A stretch of 8,602 nt of DNA from an uncultured Enterobacter sp. (GTDB taxonomy: Bacteria > Pseudomonadota > Gammaproteobacteria > Enterobacterales > Enterobacteriaceae). The DNA lies in NCBI GenBank assembly GCA_946477805.1, contig CAMKZP010000127.1, positions 1 through 8,602 on the forward strand, in the 5' to 3' direction. How positions within the stretch are numbered: position 1 is the first letter of the stretch; every line of letters starts with the position of its first letter. Below the pieces are notes generated by a model. The model was not told the origin of the DNA, did not search any database, and saw only the letters and a list, made by a program, of their open reading frames with translations. The translations under genes and the position numbers were made by a program. Positions 5,843 through 8,602 of the stretch are shown here, piece after piece.

Positions 5843-7732
5843 ATGTTTTATCAGGATCCTTTCGACGTCATCATCATTGGCGGGGGTCACGCAGGCACTG
5901 AGGCAGCAATGGCCGCAGCGCGCATGGGTCAACAGACCCTGCTTTTGACACACAATATCGACACGCTGGGACAAATGTCCTGTAATCCGGCGATTGGCGG
6001 CATTGGGAAAGGACACCTGGTAAAAGAAGTGGATGCACTTGGCGGCCTGATGGCGAAAGCGATCGATCGTGCAGGCATCCAGTTTAGGATACTAAACGCC
6101 AGTAAAGGCCCTGCCGTTCGGGCCACTCGCGCACAGGCAGACCGCGTGCTTTACCGTCAGGCGGTACGCACCGCGCTTGAGAACCAGCCGAACCTGATGA
6201 TCTTCCAGCAGGCGGTTGAAGATCTTATCGTCGAGAACGATCGCGTTGTTGGCGCTGTGACCCAGATGGGCCTCAAGTTCCGTGCAAAATCGGTTGTACT
6301 GACCGTCGGGACATTCCTGGACGGTAAGATTCATATCGGTCTGGACAACTACAGCGGTGGTCGTGCTGGCGATCCGCCGTCGATTCCCCTGTCTCGCCGC
6401 CTGCGTGAACTGCCGCTGCGCGTGAGCCGCCTCAAAACCGGTACGCCACCGCGTATTGATGCGCGCACCATTGATTTCAGCGTGCTGGCACAGCAGCATG
6501 GCGATAACCCGATGCCGGTCTTCTCGTTCATGGGCAATGCGGGCCAACATCCGCAGCAGGTACCGTGCTACATCACGTATACCAACGAAAAAACCCATGA
6601 CGTGATCCGTAACAACCTCGATCGCAGCCCAATGTATGCCGGCGTGATCGAAGGGATCGGCCCGCGCTACTGTCCGTCGATCGAAGACAAAGTGATGCGC
6701 TTTGCCGATCGTAACCAGCACCAGATCTTCCTGGAGCCAGAAGGGCTGACCTCCAACGAAATTTACCCGAACGGCATCTCCACCAGCCTGCCGTTCGACG
6801 TGCAGATGCAAATCGTGCGCTCAATGCAGGGCATGGAGAACGCCAGAATCGTTCGTCCCGGCTACGCCATTGAGTACGATTTCTTCGATCCGCGCGACCT
6901 CAAGCCAACGCTTGAAAGCAAGTTTATCCAGGGGCTGTTCTTCGCGGGCCAGATCAACGGCACCACCGGCTACGAAGAGGCAGCAGCCCAGGGTCTGCTC
7001 GCCGGTCTGAACGCGGCTCGTTTCTCAGCGGAGAAAGAGGGCTGGGCGCCAGGCCGTTCCCAGGCCTATCTGGGCGTTCTGGTTGACGATCTCTGCACGC
7101 TGGGGACCAAAGAGCCGTACCGCATGTTTACCTCGCGCGCGGAGTATCGCCTGATGCTGCGCGAAGACAACGCCGACCTGCGTCTGACCGAAATGGGGCG
7201 CGAGCTGGGTCTGGTGGATGACGAACGCTGGGCGCGCTTCAACGAGAAGCTGGAGCGCATCGAGCAGGAACGCCAGCGCCTGAAAACGACGTGGGTGAAT
7301 CCGCAGGCGGAAACCGCTGCTGAAGTGAATGCTCACTTAACAGCGCCGCTGTCGCGCGAAGCCAGCGGGGAGGATCTGCTGCGTCGCCCTGAGGTGACCT
7401 ATGAGAACCTGGTCAAGCTGACCGCGTTTGCGCCGGGTCTGGAAGACGCTGAAGCCGCTGAGCAGGTTGAAATTCAGGTGAAGTACGAAGGGTACATCGC
7501 GCGTCAGCAGGATGAGATCGACAAACAGCAGCGCAACGAAAATACGCTGCTGCCGGACATGCTGGACTACCGTCAGGTGACGGGGTTGTCCAACGAGGTG
7601 ATCGCCAAGCTGAACGATCACAAACCTGTGTCGATCGGCCAGGCCTCGCGAATCTCCGGCGTCACGCCTGCCGCGATTTCGATTCTGCTGGTGTGGCTGA
7701 AAAAGCAAGGTATGCTGCGCCGCAGCGCGTAA
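5843..7732 (+). CDS. mnmG: tRNA uridine-5-carboxymethylaminomethyl modification enzyme MnmG (GidA)
   Basis: MnmG, with the GTPase MnmE, installs the (carboxymethyl)aminomethyl group on wobble U34 of certain tRNAs, using FAD, NADH and a folate one-carbon donor. The product is 629 residues, exactly the E. coli length. Visible features are the Rossmann FAD motif GGGHAG (13-18) and the first GidA signature around residues 44-60 with conserved C47 in SCNPAIGG. The second conserved cysteine is C277 in PRYCPSIEDK. Further landmarks are GQINGTTGYEEAAAQG (second GidA signature) and the C-terminal helical MnmE/tRNA-binding region ending LKKQGMLRRSA. The ATG at 5843 gives the family start MFYxDPFDVIIIGGG. 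It is the first gene on the unwinding-element side of oriC and likely co-transcribed with rsmG 102 bp downstream. Confidence 0.98.
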   Translation: MFYQDPFDVIIIGGGHAGTEAAMAAARMGQQTLLLTHNIDTLGQMSCNPAIGGIGKGHLVKEVDALGGLMAKAIDRAGIQFRILNASKGPAVRATRAQADRVLYRQAVRTALENQPNLMIFQQAVEDLIVENDRVVGAVTQMGLKFRAKSVVLTVGTFLDGKIHIGLDNYSGGRAGDPPSIPLSRRLRELPLRVSRLKTGTPPRIDARTIDFSVLAQQHGDNPMPVFSFMGNAGQHPQQVPCYITYTNEKTHDVIRNNLDRSPMYAGVIEGIGPRYCPSIEDKVMRFADRNQHQIFLEPEGLTSNEIYPNGISTSLPFDVQMQIVRSMQGMENARIVRPGYAIEYDFFDPRDLKPTLESKFIQGLFFAGQINGTTGYEEAAAQGLLAGLNAARFSAEKEGWAPGRSQAYLGVLVDDLCTLGTKEPYRMFTSRAEYRLMLREDNADLRLTEMGRELGLVDDERWARFNEKLERIEQERQRLKTTWVNPQAETAAEVNAHLTAPLSREASGEDLLRRPEVTYENLVKLTAFAPGLEDAEAAEQVEIQVKYEGYIARQQDEIDKQQRNENTLLPDMLDYRQVTGLSNEVIAKLNDHKPVSIGQASRISGVTPAAISILLVWLKKQGMLRRSA

Positions 7733-7745
7733 TTTCGTTGCTTTT

Positions 7746-7811
7746 GGCGGGTGGCGCTTCGCTGACCCGCCCTACAAATTCGTAGGCCCGGTAAGCGAAG
7801 TGCTACCGGGC
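7746..7811. repeat. REP pair (BIME-like) between mnmG and rsmG
   Basis: Two hairpins lie head to head. The first pairs GGCGGGT (7746-7752) with ACCCGCC (7765-7771) around a loop containing GCGCTTCGC. The second pairs GCCCGGTA (7786-7793) with TACCGGGC (7804-7811) around AGCGAAGTGC. The GTAGG(C)CCGGTAAGCG pattern is that of enterobacterial REP/PU sequences. No U-run follows either stem, so these are not standard terminators. They probably modulate the mnmG-rsmG transcript by stabilising the upstream 3' end or dampening read-through. Confidence 0.85.
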
Positions 7812-7834
7812 AAATTTCTAAACAGGTATTTTCC

Positions 7835-8458
7835 GTGCTCAATAAACTCTCTCGTCTGCTCGATGAAGCAGGTATTTCGCTCACCGATCGCCAGAAAAAT
7901 CAGCTGGTGGCCTATGTCGATATGCTGAACAAATGGAACAAAGCGTACAACCTGACGTCCGTACGCGACCCCAACGAGATGCTGATTCGCCATATTCTCG
8001 ACAGTATCGTGGTGGCCCCCTGGCTCAAGGGAGAGCGCTTTATTGACGTAGGCACCGGCCCGGGCTTGCCGGGGATCCCGCTGTCCATTGTTCGCCCGGA
8101 GAGCCATTTCACGCTGCTGGACAGCCTGGGCAAGCGCGTACGCTTCTTGCGTCAGGTTCAGCACGAGCTAAAGCTTGAGAACATCACTCCGGTTCAGAGC
8201 AGGGTGGAGGAGTATCCAGCCGAACCGCCGTTTGATGGGGTGATCAGCCGCGCATTTGCCTCGCTCAACGACATGGTGAGCTGGTGCAAGCATCTGCCCG
8301 CTGGCGACGGACGTTTTTACGCCCTTAAGGGACTCGTCCCGCAGGACGAAATTGAGCAGCTTCCGGACGGTTTTTCCGTGGAATCCATTGAGAAATTACG
8401 GGTGCCTCACCTCGACGGCGAGCGTCATCTGGTGATTCTTAAAGCAAACAATTTTTAA
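7835..8458 (+). CDS. rsmG: 16S rRNA m7G527 methyltransferase RsmG (GidB)
   Basis: RsmG methylates N7 of G527 in the 530 loop of 16S rRNA using S-adenosylmethionine; its loss gives low-level streptomycin resistance in E. coli. The product is 207 residues, the E. coli length. The class-I methyltransferase fold begins with a helical cap (residues 1-60) including the segment NKWNKAYNLTSVRDPNEML. Next come the SAM-binding motif DVGTGPGLPG (from D71), the second strand motif FTLLDSLGKRVRFL, and the GVISRAFASL segment. Translation starts at a GTG (7835); this is the start that gives the family N-terminus MLNKLSxLL, with a modest CAGG (7823-7826) upstream. It lies 102 bp after mnmG across a REP pair. 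The normal downstream neighbour, the atp operon, is cut off by the contig end. Confidence 0.97.
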   Translation: MLNKLSRLLDEAGISLTDRQKNQLVAYVDMLNKWNKAYNLTSVRDPNEMLIRHILDSIVVAPWLKGERFIDVGTGPGLPGIPLSIVRPESHFTLLDSLGKRVRFLRQVQHELKLENITPVQSRVEEYPAEPPFDGVISRAFASLNDMVSWCKHLPAGDGRFYALKGLVPQDEIEQLPDGFSVESIEKLRVPHLDGERHLVILKANNF

Positions 8459-8553
8459 AAATTAAATAAAAAATGGGGAATTTGTGCTGTTCTTATTGTG
8501 TTAAAAAGCAGCACATCCCCATTGTGGCTTCTGAACTAAATTTAACCTTGTCG
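8459..8553. promoter_or_regulatory. rsmG-atpI intergenic leader with bulged inverted repeat
   Basis: These 95 genuine bases follow the rsmG stop. They contain an inverted repeat: ATGGGGA (8473-8479) pairs with TCCCCAT (8516-8522), and TGTGCTG (8483-8489) pairs with CAGCACA (8509-8515), with a 3-base bulge on the left arm and a 19-base loop. The stem is not followed by a U-run, so a classical terminator is doubtful. In E. coli the atp operon promoter lies in this interval. I see no convincing -35/-10 pair before the sequence ends, and atpI itself is absent. Confidence 0.6.
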
Positions 8554-8602
8554 CTGTCTCTTATACACATCTGACGCTGCCGACGACTAGTCGAGTGTAG
8601 AT
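8554..8602 (+). other. Illumina Nextera adapter contamination (non-genomic)
   Basis: Positions 8554-8572 read CTGTCTCTTATACACATCT, the reverse complement of the 19-bp Tn5 mosaic end. Next is GACGCTGCCGACGA (8573-8586), the complement of the Nextera read-1 arm. Then comes an 8-base index, CTAGTCGA (8587-8594), and GTGTAGAT (8595-8602), the first bases of the complement of the P5 arm. The index corresponds to i5 TCGACTAG, which I recall as Nextera XT S513. This is untrimmed read-through, not a mobile element. Confidence 0.98.

Noticed and set aside
5687..6016. A 109-codon reverse-strand open frame crossing the unwinding element and the start of mnmG.
   Set aside because: It overlaps the 13-mers and the mnmG start, resembles no family I know, and is explained by the AT-rich origin and the opposite strand of mnmG.
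6092..6811. A long (239-codon) reverse-strand open frame inside mnmG.
   Set aside because: It is antisense to a conserved gene, its composition follows mnmG codon structure, and it has no recognisable domain or ribosome-binding site.
1..8553. A novel defence, mobile or accessory system in the window.
   Set aside because: Every long open frame on the coding strands is a conserved core gene in its usual oriC-proximal order; no unexplained gene or array remains.
8554..8572. A Tn5/IS50-type end suggesting a transposon insertion.
   Set aside because: It is the engineered 19-bp mosaic end directly joined to Nextera arm, index and P5 bases, so it is library adapter.

Overview
This window is the chromosomal replication-origin neighbourhood of a gammaproteobacterium of the family Enterobacteriaceae. 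The order is kup (partial) / ravA-viaA / asnA / asnC / mioC / oriC / mnmG / rsmG. It is the same as in Escherichia coli K-12 but printed in the opposite orientation. The protein sequences are close to the E. coli ones as I recall them. A REP pair with the GTAGGCCCGGTAAGCG...TACCGGGC pattern resembles repeats I associate with Enterobacter and its relatives, so an Enterobacter-like host is my best guess, not a proven assignment.

Layout. Positions 1-162 (minus) hold the first 54 codons of the potassium transporter gene kup, cut by the window edge. Divergent from it, ravA (385-1881) and viaA (1875-3326) overlap by 7 bp and encode the MoxR-type AAA+ ATPase and its VWA-domain partner. Facing them, asnA (3327-4319, minus) encodes ammonia-dependent asparagine synthetase; its stop codon abuts the viaA stop with no intergenic base. 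A 150-bp divergent control region separates asnA from asnC (4470-4928), an Lrp/AsnC-family regulator. Next is mioC (5019-5468), with a DnaA box just upstream of its promoter.

Positions 5469-5842 contain oriC. I can place all three AT-rich 13-mers of the unwinding element, DnaA boxes R1, R2, R3, R4 and R5/M, an IHF-like site and 12 GATC sites. The spacings between elements equal those I recall for E. coli oriC, although much of the spacer sequence differs. Then come mnmG (5843-7732, tRNA wobble-uridine modification), a two-hairpin REP element, and rsmG (7835-8458, 16S rRNA m7G527 methyltransferase).

The last genuine bases (8459-8553) are the leader that normally precedes the atp operon, including a bulged inverted repeat. 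From 8554 to 8602 the sequence is not genomic: it is Illumina Nextera read-through (transposase end, read-1 adapter arm, an 8-base i5 index and the start of the P5 arm). The contig therefore ends artefactually before atpI.

All complete genes look intact. I see no mobile element, CRISPR array, tRNA, rRNA or foreign gene, and no undescribed system. The points worth a second look are the adapter tail, several inverted repeats in regulatory positions, and details of the origin.
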